5,291 nt of DNA from Coprothermobacterota bacterium (GCA_026389415.1 JAPLHX010000324.1:1-5291), one strand, 5' to 3'. Positions 1-5,291 are shown, counted from the first letter of the stretch. Notes: generated by a model from the sequence alone, not told the origin. A program made the numbers and translations.

Positions 1-1
1 T

Positions 2-202
2 CCTGCCGAGGAATTGCCAAGGATTTTCGAGCGCTTCTATAAAGTAGATAAAGGTCGTGCTTCGGAGGGATTTGGCATCGGCCTCGCCTTGGCTAAGCAC
101 ATCGTGGAGAGCTTCGGCGGCACTCTATCCGTGATCAGCGACCTAGGCAAGGGAGCTCTGTTTATCCTTCGTTTGCCCTTGGCCGATTCCGCTAAGAATT
201 AA
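2..202 (+). CDS. Sensor histidine kinase, C-terminal end (partial; PhoR-like by context)
   Basis: This is the last 66 codons of a histidine kinase whose 5' part lies before the window. The reading frame is open from base 2. Visible are the F-box/ATP-lid stretch PRIFERFYKVDKGR and the G2 box GFGIGLALAKHIVESFGG, both hallmarks of the HATPase_c domain of phosphate-sensing and related kinases. The H-box, N-box and G1 box are missing because they are upstream. The protein ends about 23 residues after the G2 helix, which is normal for a kinase with no fused receiver domain. The role is ATP binding for autophosphorylation of a conserved histidine, followed by transfer to a response regulator. Lying 73 bp upstream of a Pho box and pstS, it is most likely the PhoR/SphS-type kinase of the phosphate regulon. 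That assignment is inferred from neighbours, since the sensor domain cannot be seen. Confidence 0.93.
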   Translation, partial: PAEELPRIFERFYKVDKGRASEGFGIGLALAKHIVESFGGTLSVISDLGKGALFILRLPLADSAKN

Positions 203-208
203 GGGTCA

Positions 209-249
209 TTTAATCTCCAATTAATGTTCCTTTAATCTCGCTTTCCTAA
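209..249 (+). promoter_or_regulatory. Pho box: three 8-bp direct repeats at 11-bp period (plus a degenerate fourth)
   Basis: TTTAATCT at 209-216, ATTAATGT at 220-227 and TTTAATCT at 231-238 are separated by exactly 3 bp each, giving an 11-bp helical period. A weak fourth copy, TTTCCTAA, occupies 242-249. PhoB/PhoP/SphR-family response regulators bind tandem direct repeats with an 11-bp period, and the 8+3 layout and the TTAA core resemble the cyanobacterial SphR box. The position directly before pstS, with a kinase gene just upstream, supports a phosphate-starvation operator. The binding protein itself is not encoded in the window. Confidence 0.8.
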
Positions 250-252
250 GAT
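247..252 (+). promoter_or_regulatory. Probable -10 element of the Pho-controlled pstS promoter
   Basis: TAAGAT matches the sigma-70 -10 consensus at four of six positions and begins 9 bp after the last good Pho repeat. This is the spacing expected when an activator-bound Pho box replaces the -35 element. No acceptable TTGACA-like -35 is present. Transcription would start near 258-260, giving a short leader of about 17 nt. An alternative -10, TTTAAT at 231-236, matches better but would lie inside the third repeat. Confidence 0.5.
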
Positions 253-260
253 GGAGGAAA

Positions 261-266
261 AGGAGG
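261..266 (+). promoter_or_regulatory. Shine-Dalgarno of pstS
   Basis: A perfect AGGAGG lies 9 nt before the ATG at 276 and is preceded by another purine-rich run (GGAGGAAA). It fixes the pstS start and predicts very strong translation, as expected for the most abundant Pst component. Confidence 0.85.
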
Positions 267-275
267 CGTACTGAA

Positions 276-1190
276 ATGAAACGAAATCTATCGATTCTGG
301 CGATACCCCTGGTCATCATTCTCCTGCTGACCTCTTGCTCGAGTGGTCCGTCAACTCCTACAATTTCCCCCACTTCCACCTCTTCGTCCTCTCCCACCGC
401 AACATCCTCATTAAGCGGGACGATTGTGGTTAAGGGTTCCGATACGATGGTCAATCTGGCCGGCGTATGGGCGGAAACCTACCAGTCCAAGAATCCTGGC
501 GTTCAAATCACTGTTTCCGGCGGTGGATCCGGCATCGGTATTGCTGCGTTAATCGATGGGACGACCGATGTTTGCGACAATTCCCGCCCCTGGACGCAGG
601 AAGAGGTGGATAAAGCAAAAATCAAGGGAGTCAACCCCGTCGAAACCAAGGTCGCCTTAGACGGTGTTGCGGTCGTGGTGAATCCCCAGAACCCAATCAA
701 TGAACTCACATTGGAGCAGTTGGCTGCGATTTTTGTGGGGAACATCGTCAATTGGAAGGAACTGGGTGGCGCGGACGCACAAATCGTTGTGCTATCGCGA
801 GACAGCAACTCCGGTACCCATGTTTTCTTCAAAGAGCATGTGCTGCAGGCAAAGGACAAGAAAGCCGAATATGGGAAGCAAGTGCAGTTTCTGCCGACCA
901 GTCAATCGATCGCGGATGAAGTGGCACGCAATCCGAATGCCATCGGTTACTACGGAATGGGGTATCTCTCTCTCGAGCAAAAGGATGTGGCAATCAAAAA
1001 GGATTCGAGCAGTCCGGCGGTTAAGCCGAGCGCTCAGACTGTCAAGGACGGAACCTATCCCATTGCCCGTCCTTTGTTCTGCACCACGAACGGGCAACCA
1101 TCCGGAGTGATTGCGGAGTATTTGAACTGGATCCTCGGTCCGGAGGGGCAACGGATCGTGGGCGAATTGGAATTTGTAACGATTCCCTAA
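276..1190 (+). CDS. pstS: Phosphate ABC transporter substrate-binding lipoprotein PstS
   Basis: A 304-residue extracytoplasmic phosphate-binding protein that hands phosphate to the PstC-PstA channel. Residues 1-21 form a lipoprotein signal peptide: a basic N-terminus (MKRN), a hydrophobic core and the lipobox LTSC with Cys21 as the predicted acylated residue. Residues 22-47 are a Ser/Thr/Pro-rich linker that would hold the domain away from the membrane. The PBP-like fold follows, with the family's phosphate-contacting motifs GSDTM (about 54-58), GGGSGIGI (about 82-89), a TDV...SR segment (about 97-105) and SRDSNSGT (about 174-181). The C-terminal helix ILGPEGQRIV is typical of the family. Length is normal once the linker is allowed for. 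The start is fixed by a perfect Shine-Dalgarno. It is the first gene of the operon, directly behind the Pho box, and is separated from pstC by a 73-bp spacer with a hairpin. Identification is secure; ligand specificity is inferred from the family. Confidence 0.97.
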   Translation: MKRNLSILAIPLVIILLLTSCSSGPSTPTISPTSTSSSSPTATSSLSGTIVVKGSDTMVNLAGVWAETYQSKNPGVQITVSGGGSGIGIAALIDGTTDVCDNSRPWTQEEVDKAKIKGVNPVETKVALDGVAVVVNPQNPINELTLEQLAAIFVGNIVNWKELGGADAQIVVLSRDSNSGTHVFFKEHVLQAKDKKAEYGKQVQFLPTSQSIADEVARNPNAIGYYGMGYLSLEQKDVAIKKDSSSPAVKPSAQTVKDGTYPIARPLFCTTNGQPSGVIAEYLNWILGPEGQRIVGELEFVTIP

Positions 1191-1212
1191 CGGGTAGAAC
1201 TGAGAGCTAAAC

Positions 1213-1251
1213 ACGGCTCCAGTGATGGAAATCATCATTTACCGGAGTCGT
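1213..1251 (+). promoter_or_regulatory. Stem-loop in the pstS-pstC spacer
   Basis: The outer stem pairs ACGGCTCC (1213-1220) with GGAGTCGT (1244-1251), eight pairs including one G-U. The inner stem pairs 1221-1227 (AGTGATG) with 1233-1239 (CATCATT), seven pairs including one G-U, closing a GAAAT pentaloop. A 4-nt bulge (1240-1243) separates the stems on the 3' side. No U-tract follows, so it is not a strong intrinsic terminator. It ends 3 nt before the pstC Shine-Dalgarno. A likely role is protection of the upstream pstS message or partial attenuation, giving more PstS than PstCAB. The structure was found by eye, without a computed free energy. Confidence 0.6.
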
Positions 1252-1254
1252 TGC

Positions 1255-1260
1255 GAGGGA
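1255..1260 (+). promoter_or_regulatory. Shine-Dalgarno deciding the pstC start
   Basis: GAGGGA lies 3 nt before the ATG at 1264 (5 nt counted from its GAGG core) and immediately downstream of the spacer stem-loop. It favours this ATG over the GTG at 1222. If the stem extended or refolded, access to this site could change, which would be a way to tune PstC output. Confidence 0.6.
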
Positions 1261-1263
1261 ACG

Positions 1264-2250
1264 ATGCGCAGAGCTAGCGGGACCGAAAACCAGAAAAAAC
1301 GTGAAGGCCGTTTAGCGGGGAAAACCGTTGTTGAGAACAGTTTTTTCGGTATTCACCCCTTGTTGGCCTCACCAAAGAAATTCAGTAAAGAAAACCTGAT
1401 TCGCTGGATCATTACGGCAACGGGCTGGATTACCGTGATCATCCTCACCTTAATCATGCTTTTGCTGTTCACGGAGGGTCTGCCGATTTTTAGTACTACC
1501 AACCCATTCAGCTTCATCTTCACCACGGATTGGTATCCGGTTTCAGACCCGCCTGTCTTCGGAATCCTCTCTTTCATCGTAGGCAGTCTAATGGTCACGC
1601 TGACTGCATTGGTCATTGCAGTTCCCATTGGGGTAGCCGCATCGGCGTTTCTGGCTGAAATCGCCACTCCCACCTTGCGGGAAATCATCAAACCGATCAT
1701 CGAATTATTGGCGGGTTTACCTTCCATTGTGCTCGGTTTCATCGGGTTCCTCCTGCTGGCGCCGGTGGTGCAAAATGCATTCCATTTGAGCACAGGCCTA
1801 AACGGTCTCACTGCCGGCATCATGCTGGCTTTTATTTGTTTACCCACCATTGTGTCTATCTCCGAAGATTCCCTCTCTGCAGTGCCCAAGGAATACAAGG
1901 AAGCGGCCTATGCCTTGGGCGCCACCAAATGGCAAACCATCCGGCGTGTGCTGATTCCGGCTGCTCGTTCCGGCATTATGGCATCGGTGATGCTTGGTGT
2001 CGGCCGAGCGATCGGGGAAACCATGGTGGTTCTGATGGTGGCAGGAGGTCGCCTGGCATTGCCGAATTTTATCACCGACCCGCTCTCGGCCATGACCGGC
2101 CGAATTGCGATTGAGATCAACAATGCCGTTTTCGGTGGCCTCCAATACCAAGCTCTCTTCGCCATGGGCATCGTGCTCTTCCTGATGACCCTCGCTGTGA
2201 ACATCATTGCAGACTTGGTGCTGGAGAAGCAGCGCAGAAGATACGCATGA
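1264..2250 (+). CDS. pstC: Phosphate ABC transporter permease PstC
   Basis: A 328-residue inner-membrane subunit that forms the phosphate channel with PstA. It has a charged N-terminal tail of about 45 residues, a first membrane span at about 48-70, an external segment, and then the MetI-like permease domain from about residue 98 to the end, with roughly five more hydrophobic spans. The EAA coupling loop, which docks on PstB, is EAAYALGATKWQTIR at 213-227, followed by GRAIGET with Arg248 and Glu252. The equivalent PstC Arg and Glu are known to matter for transport in E. coli. The ATG at 1264 was chosen because GAGGGA (1255-1260) stands before it. A GTG at 1222 in the same frame would add 14 residues (342 in all), but it has no Shine-Dalgarno and lies inside the stem-loop. 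The stop overlaps the pstA start by 4 bp (ATGA), implying translational coupling. Confidence 0.95.
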   Translation: MRRASGTENQKKREGRLAGKTVVENSFFGIHPLLASPKKFSKENLIRWIITATGWITVIILTLIMLLLFTEGLPIFSTTNPFSFIFTTDWYPVSDPPVFGILSFIVGSLMVTLTALVIAVPIGVAASAFLAEIATPTLREIIKPIIELLAGLPSIVLGFIGFLLLAPVVQNAFHLSTGLNGLTAGIMLAFICLPTIVSISEDSLSAVPKEYKEAAYALGATKWQTIRRVLIPAARSGIMASVMLGVGRAIGETMVVLMVAGGRLALPNFITDPLSAMTGRIAIEINNAVFGGLQYQALFAMGIVLFLMTLAVNIIADLVLEKQRRRYA

Positions 2251-3107
2251 AACGGCGCACCCGCAATGCCACACAATCACTGGCTTTCTTTCTGCTGACC
2301 ATCTGTTGCTTGCTGATCGTTGTGCCGGTGATTGCCATCATTGTCTATGTGGCCACGCAAGGCGGTGGAACGATCAGTTGGCAATTCCTGAGCGAATTTC
2401 CCAAAAACCAAGCCCGTGAGGGGGGCATCTTTCCGGCCCTACTGGGTTCGTTTTATCTGATGATCGGCGTAGTCCTCTTTGCCCTCCCCATCGGGTTATT
2501 GGCCGCCATTTATCTGCATGAGTATGCCAAGCAAAATCCCCTCACTCGACTAATCAACTTAAGTATTGTCAACTTGGCCGGGGTGCCTTCCATCGTCTTC
2601 GGTTTATTTGGTTTAAGCTTTTTCGTATTGCTCTTGAAAATGGGTTCTTCCCTGCTGGCGGCCAGCCTGACCCTCTCCTGCTTGGTTCTGCCGGTAGTGG
2701 TGACTGCATCGCGAGAGGCGCTGGCTGCCGTACCAAACTCGTACCGGGAAGGTTCGCTGGCCTTAGGGGCCACCAAGTGGCAAACCATTCGCAAAGTGGT
2801 GCTTCCCCAGGCCTGGCCGGGGATCCTGACCGGCTTGGTGTTAGCTGTGAGCCGGGCAGCAGGGGAAACCGCACCGCTATTGGTGATCGGGGCAGCGTTC
2901 TCGCCCATCCTGCCCAATTCCCCCTTGAGTCAATTTAATGCCATTCCGTACCACCTCTATGTAGTGGCTACGCAAATTCCAAAGATGCCAAAGCAAATCC
3001 AGTGGGGGATCATCCTCGTGCTGTTGACCATGGTCGTACTGTTTAACCTTACAGCGATCATCCTGCGCATCCAGTTGCGAGCACGGAAACGAAGGTGGGG
3101 TCTATGA
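2247..3107 (+). CDS. pstA: Phosphate ABC transporter permease PstA
   Basis: A 286-residue partner permease of PstC in the cytoplasmic membrane. A basic N-terminus (MKRRTRN) leads into a first span at about 12-36. The MetI-like domain carries further spans, the EAA loop SYREGSLALGATKWQTIR at 165-182 and SRAAGET at 202-208, with Arg203 and Glu207 matching the conserved pair in PstC. A very basic tail (RKRRWGL) follows the last span. The length is typical for PstA. The ATG overlaps the pstC stop as ATGA and there is no good Shine-Dalgarno, so translation probably depends on ribosomes finishing pstC. The region around LGATKWQTIR is also close to pstC at the DNA level. PstA rather than a second PstC is indicated by gene order, length, the SRAAGETAPLL motif and the shorter N-terminus. 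Confidence 0.96.
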   Translation: MKRRTRNATQSLAFFLLTICCLLIVVPVIAIIVYVATQGGGTISWQFLSEFPKNQAREGGIFPALLGSFYLMIGVVLFALPIGLLAAIYLHEYAKQNPLTRLINLSIVNLAGVPSIVFGLFGLSFFVLLLKMGSSLLAASLTLSCLVLPVVVTASREALAAVPNSYREGSLALGATKWQTIRKVVLPQAWPGILTGLVLAVSRAAGETAPLLVIGAAFSPILPNSPLSQFNAIPYHLYVVATQIPKMPKQIQWGIILVLLTMVVLFNLTAIILRIQLRARKRRWGL

Positions 3108-3871
3108 TGTTGGATTTCTCGGTGAAGATGAAGACGGAAAGCATCTCTCTCTTTTACGACAAAACAGAGGCGCTGAAGAAGATCAGTTTAGCCATACCGG
3201 CCCATCAGATCACGGCCATCATCGGCCCCTCAGGTTGCGGCAAATCCTCTTTTTTGCGCCTGTTCAACCGGATGAACGACCTGATCTGGAAAGCACGAGT
3301 GACAGGCCAGGTCTATTTGGACGCAGTGCCTCTATATGACCCGAAAATCGACGTTGTGGAACTGCGCAAGCGGGTGGGGATGGTCTTCCAAAAACCCAAC
3401 CCGTTTCCGATGTCCATTTTTGAGAACATCGCCTTCGGTCCCCGCGTACATGGTTGCCACGACAAGGCCAAGCTGGACGAAATCGTAGAACGTTGCTGCC
3501 TACGGGCTGCACTATGGGACGAAGTGAAGGACAAGCTGCGGGATTCCGCCTTTGCCTTGTCCGGTGGGCAGCAACAACGACTGTGCATTGCCCGTGTGCT
3601 GGCGGTCGATCCTGAGGTAATCCTACTGGACGAGCCCTGCTCAGCCCTGGACCCGGCTTCAACCATGCGCATCGAAGAATTGATGCAACAACTGAAATCC
3701 CAATACACCATCATCATCGTCACCCACAACATGCAGCAGGCCGGTCGGGCTTCCGACTACACCGCGTTCATGTTGATGGGAGATTTGATCGAGTTCTCAT
3801 CTACCAAAGAAGTGTTCACATCGCCGAAAGACAAGCGGACGGAAGATTATATTACAGGAAGGTGGGGATGA
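3104..3871 (+). CDS. pstB: Phosphate ABC transporter ATP-binding protein PstB
   Basis: The 255-residue cytoplasmic ATPase that powers phosphate import. All ABC motifs are intact: Walker A GPSGCGKSS (about 41-49), Q-loop FQKPNPFPMSIFENIAFG with Gln96, signature LSGGQQQRLCIAR (from 152), Walker B VILLDEP (172-178) with catalytic Glu177, D-loop SALDP, and the H-loop His208 in VTHNMQQAGR. The phrases LFNRMNDL and QKPNPFPMSI and the end YITGRWG are specific to the PstB subfamily. The start at 3104 gives an ATGA overlap with the pstA stop. The purine run GAAGGTGGGG (3091-3100) just upstream supplies the ribosome-binding site. A second ATG at 3107 would lose one residue, and a GTG at 3095 would add three but would lie within that ribosome-binding run. 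Exact start is uncertain by a few codons; function is secure. Confidence 0.97.
   Translation: MMLDFSVKMKTESISLFYDKTEALKKISLAIPAHQITAIIGPSGCGKSSFLRLFNRMNDLIWKARVTGQVYLDAVPLYDPKIDVVELRKRVGMVFQKPNPFPMSIFENIAFGPRVHGCHDKAKLDEIVERCCLRAALWDEVKDKLRDSAFALSGGQQQRLCIARVLAVDPEVILLDEPCSALDPASTMRIEELMQQLKSQYTIIIVTHNMQQAGRASDYTAFMLMGDLIEFSSTKEVFTSPKDKRTEDYITGRWG
3858..3867 (+). promoter_or_regulatory. Ribosome-binding run of phoU inside the end of pstB
   Basis: GAAGGTGGGG encodes part of the final Gly-Arg-Trp-Gly residues of PstB and lies 8 nt before the phoU ATG. The same ten bases occur at 3091-3100 before pstB, where they encode an Arg-Trp-Gly near the PstA C-terminus. In both places coding sequence appears to double as a ribosome-binding site. 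Confidence 0.5.
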
Positions 3872-3875
3872 CACC

Positions 3876-4538
3876 ATGAGCAGTATCCGTGCCACGTTGG
3901 ATAAGAGCATCAAGCAGTTGGAGCAGGATGTAATCGAGCTGGGGTCCATGGTTCGTCAGGCATTGTTTGAAGCCCTGCGCGCCCTGAAGGAACGAAACTC
4001 GGTTTTGGCGGAGCAGATTGTCAAGAACGACGACCAACTGGACGATTTGTCTCGCCGGATCGACCAAAAAGCGGTGGAAACGATTGCCACCCAGCAGCCC
4101 ACCGCGCGTGATTTGCGTGTGATCATCGCCATCATCCGAATTGTCACCGACCTGGAACGGATCGGTGATCTTTGCAATAACGTCGCCAAACAGGTTTTGC
4201 GCATTGCGGATCGGCCTTTGTTGAAACCGCTGATTGATATCCCGCGGATGGTGGAGATCACGGCCGCCATGCTGGAAGACGGTCTGCAAGCGTTTCTGGC
4301 ACGGGATCCCGTTCGCGCGGAGAAAATGTGCTTGCGGGATGACGAAGTGGATGGACTGCGCAACCAAGTACAGCGGGAACTGCTAACTTACATGATGGAA
4401 GATCCCCGGACCATCGAACGAGCCACCGCGCTGTTGATGATTTCCCTTTACCTGGAGCGCGCGGCCGACCACATAACCAACATCGGCGAGCAAGTGGTTT
4501 ACCTGGTGACCGGCCGATGGAAGGACTTGAATCTGTAG
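3876..4538 (+). CDS. phoU: Phosphate transport system regulator PhoU
   Basis: A 220-residue all-helical cytoplasmic protein built from two tandem PhoU repeats of three helices each. The repeats span about 12-105 and 118-212, and each ends in the characteristic E-x-x-x-D metal-binding helix: DLERIGDLCNNVAK (Glu94, Asp98) and YLERAADHITNIGEQVVYLVTG (Glu194, Asp198). PhoU binds PstB and the PhoR-type kinase, keeps the kinase in the phosphatase or inactive state when phosphate is plentiful, and restrains uptake through Pst. It starts 4 bp after the pstB stop, so it is co-transcribed, with the ribosome-binding site inside pstB. Length and motifs are fully typical. Identification is secure; the partner kinase is presumably the one at the left edge of the window, which is inference. 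Confidence 0.97.
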   Translation: MSSIRATLDKSIKQLEQDVIELGSMVRQALFEALRALKERNSVLAEQIVKNDDQLDDLSRRIDQKAVETIATQQPTARDLRVIIAIIRIVTDLERIGDLCNNVAKQVLRIADRPLLKPLIDIPRMVEITAAMLEDGLQAFLARDPVRAEKMCLRDDEVDGLRNQVQRELLTYMMEDPRTIERATALLMISLYLERAADHITNIGEQVVYLVTGRWKDLNL

Positions 4539-4546
4539 AAACGAGC

Positions 4547-5242
4547 ATGTCGCGGAAACCGACGTCGATTCAACGGATCGGACTGCTGATCCCTTCCACC
4601 AACACTGTGATGGAACGGGATTTCCGCACCCATCTGCCCAACGGCTGGATACTGGCGGGTTCGCGCATGTCTTTGACTGAAGTCACGCCTGCCGGCGAAG
4701 CCCGCATGCTGGATGAGTCTGTCCTTCCGGCGGCTCGGTTGCTAGCCGCGGTTCACCCGGGCGTGGTGGTGTTTGGCTGCACCAGCGCCGGCGTCCTGCG
4801 TGGAGCACTCTACCAGAAAGAACTGATGATACAAATCAGCCAATCGACGGGAGCGCCAACCGTTGGCGTGATGGATGCAGTGAAAGACAACCTGCACCGC
4901 GAGGGTGTGAAACGGCTGGTTGTGGCGACTCCCTACCTAGAATCCTTGAATGAACCGATTCGAGTTAGCCTGGAAACGGAGGGTTTCCGGGTGCTGCGGA
5001 TCGTCGGTCTAGGCATTTCGGAAAACGAGCGGATTGCGGCTGTTTCTCGGTCACAGATCCTCAAGCTGGCGGATCAGTGCGTTAAAGCTCTGTCTCCCGA
5101 TGCCCTATTTTTCTCCTGCACCAATTTCCCTGTTTGGGAAATGTTGGAGGAGCTGGAAAAAACGTTCTCCATCCGTGCAATCACCAGCAACCAGGCCGCA
5201 TTTGGCCAAGCCCTGCGAGCTGCGGCCGGCGCAGTGATATAA
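4547..5242 (+). CDS. Asp/Glu racemase superfamily protein, maleate isomerase / arylmalonate decarboxylase-like
   Basis: A 231-residue soluble protein with two pseudo-symmetric alpha/beta halves. The N-terminal motif RIGLLIPSTNTVMERDF matches the maleate isomerase / arylmalonate decarboxylase branch. Each half has a candidate catalytic cysteine: Cys78 in VVFGCTSAG and Cys191 in FFSCTNFP. The C-terminal SNQAAFGQALR is also typical of the branch. Two cysteines point to racemase or cis-trans isomerase chemistry, because arylmalonate decarboxylase keeps only the second one. The substrate cannot be told from sequence. The ATG at 4547, 8 bp after phoU, gives the usual short lead-in before the first strand but has only a weak Shine-Dalgarno. 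An in-frame ATG at 4517 (241 residues) would overlap phoU by 22 bp and has GGTGA 7 nt upstream, so the start is uncertain. Position suggests co-transcription with pst-phoU, although a link to phosphate is not established. Confidence 0.85.
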   Translation: MSRKPTSIQRIGLLIPSTNTVMERDFRTHLPNGWILAGSRMSLTEVTPAGEARMLDESVLPAARLLAAVHPGVVVFGCTSAGVLRGALYQKELMIQISQSTGAPTVGVMDAVKDNLHREGVKRLVVATPYLESLNEPIRVSLETEGFRVLRIVGLGISENERIAAVSRSQILKLADQCVKALSPDALFFSCTNFPVWEMLEELEKTFSIRAITSNQAAFGQALRAAAGAVI

Positions 5243-5243
5243 T
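5235..5243 (+). promoter_or_regulatory. Extended -10 promoter for the downstream tRNA
   Basis: TGATATAAT is a perfect TATAAT hexamer (5238-5243) preceded by the TGn extension. No convincing -35 is visible at 16-18 bp upstream, which fits an extended -10 promoter. Transcription would begin near 5250, about 19 nt before the mature tRNA. The hexamer overlaps the TAA stop of the racemase-like gene (5240-5242). The following bases CCCTGGAGCG form a GC-rich discriminator, as is common for growth-rate-controlled stable RNA promoters. Confidence 0.6.
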
Positions 5244-5268
5244 CCCTGGAGCGAACGAGTTCCCGGAT

Positions 5269-5291
5269 GCCCCCGTAGCTCAATCGGATAG
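5269..5291 (+). tRNA. 5' end of a tRNA gene (partial), probably tRNA-Arg
   Basis: The window ends 23 bases into a tRNA. GCCCCCG (5269-5275) is the 5' acceptor strand, T5276 and A5277 are positions 8 and 9, GCTC (5278-5281) is the 5' D-stem, and AATCGGATAG runs through the D-loop with its GG pair. This start is very like common bacterial tRNA-Arg genes. The anticodon lies beyond the window, so the amino acid is a guess from similarity. Confidence 0.8.

Noticed and set aside
221..454. Minus-strand 77-codon frame across the pstS promoter and signal peptide
   Set aside because: Its acidic Glu/Val-rich stretch is the reverse of the PstS Ser/Thr linker and it crosses the Pho box.
503..1238. Minus-strand open frames opposite pstS (503-859 and 792-1238)
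   Set aside because: They oppose well-conserved PstS motifs, show no family features, and have no promoter or ribosome-binding context.
1191..1263. Intrinsic terminator after pstS
   Set aside because: A good stem-loop exists but no U-tract follows, and pstC clearly belongs to the same operon.
1840..2280. Long minus-strand open frames opposite pstC (also 1353-1898)
   Set aside because: They are antisense shadows of a strongly conserved permease gene, rich in Met, His and Arg runs typical of reversed codons, with no recognisable domain.
3040..3056. TTTAACCTTACA resembling a Pho half-site within pstA
   Set aside because: A single unit inside coding sequence, without phased repeats or a promoter, is expected by chance.
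3852..4548. Three minus-strand open frames opposite phoU
   Set aside because: PhoU on the + strand has both complete repeats and metal motifs; the antisense frames are compositional by-products.
1..5291. Mobile element, CRISPR array, toxin-antitoxin pair or defence system
   Set aside because: No terminal repeats, transposase, integrase or regularly spaced repeats are seen; all coding space is accounted for by the housekeeping phosphate locus and one metabolic enzyme. The tRNA at the right edge could be an integration site, but nothing in the window shows it.

Overview
The window is a bacterial phosphate-acquisition locus, all on the + strand. It holds the tail of a sensor histidine kinase, a complete pstS-pstC-pstA-pstB-phoU operon (high-affinity ABC phosphate transporter plus its regulator), a two-cysteine Asp/Glu-racemase / maleate-isomerase superfamily gene, and the first bases of a tRNA gene cut off by the window edge. 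The source is a bacterium of moderate GC. The PstS precursor is a lipoprotein whose lipobox cysteine is followed by a Ser/Thr/Pro-rich linker, and the Pho box is an 8-bp repeat with 3-bp spacers resembling the cyanobacterial type. Both would fit Chloroflexota (Anaerolineae-like), but this is a low-confidence guess without database searches.

Layout: 2-202 is the ATP-binding C-terminus of a histidine kinase, probably PhoR-like given what follows. The 73-bp gap 203-275 holds three direct repeats at an exact 11-bp period, a -10-like hexamer at the usual distance and a strong Shine-Dalgarno: a self-contained Pho-type promoter. pstS (276-1190) is followed by a 73-bp gap with a two-part stem-loop just upstream of the pstC ribosome-binding site. 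pstC, pstA, pstB and phoU are then packed with 4-bp ATGA overlaps (pstC/pstA and pstA/pstB) or a 4-bp gap (pstB/phoU). The racemase-like gene starts 8 bp after phoU, or overlaps it if the upstream start is used. Its stop codon lies inside an extended -10 promoter that probably drives the tRNA beginning at 5269.

How the genes work together: PstS, anchored outside the membrane, captures phosphate. PstC and PstA form the channel and PstB the ATPase. PhoU links transporter state to the histidine kinase, which would act through a response regulator (not in the window) on the Pho box. The pstS-pstC hairpin is well placed to keep PstS more abundant than the membrane parts. I see no novel defence, mobile or RNA-guided system here. 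The points worth a second look are regulatory ones and the racemase-family gene at the operon's end.
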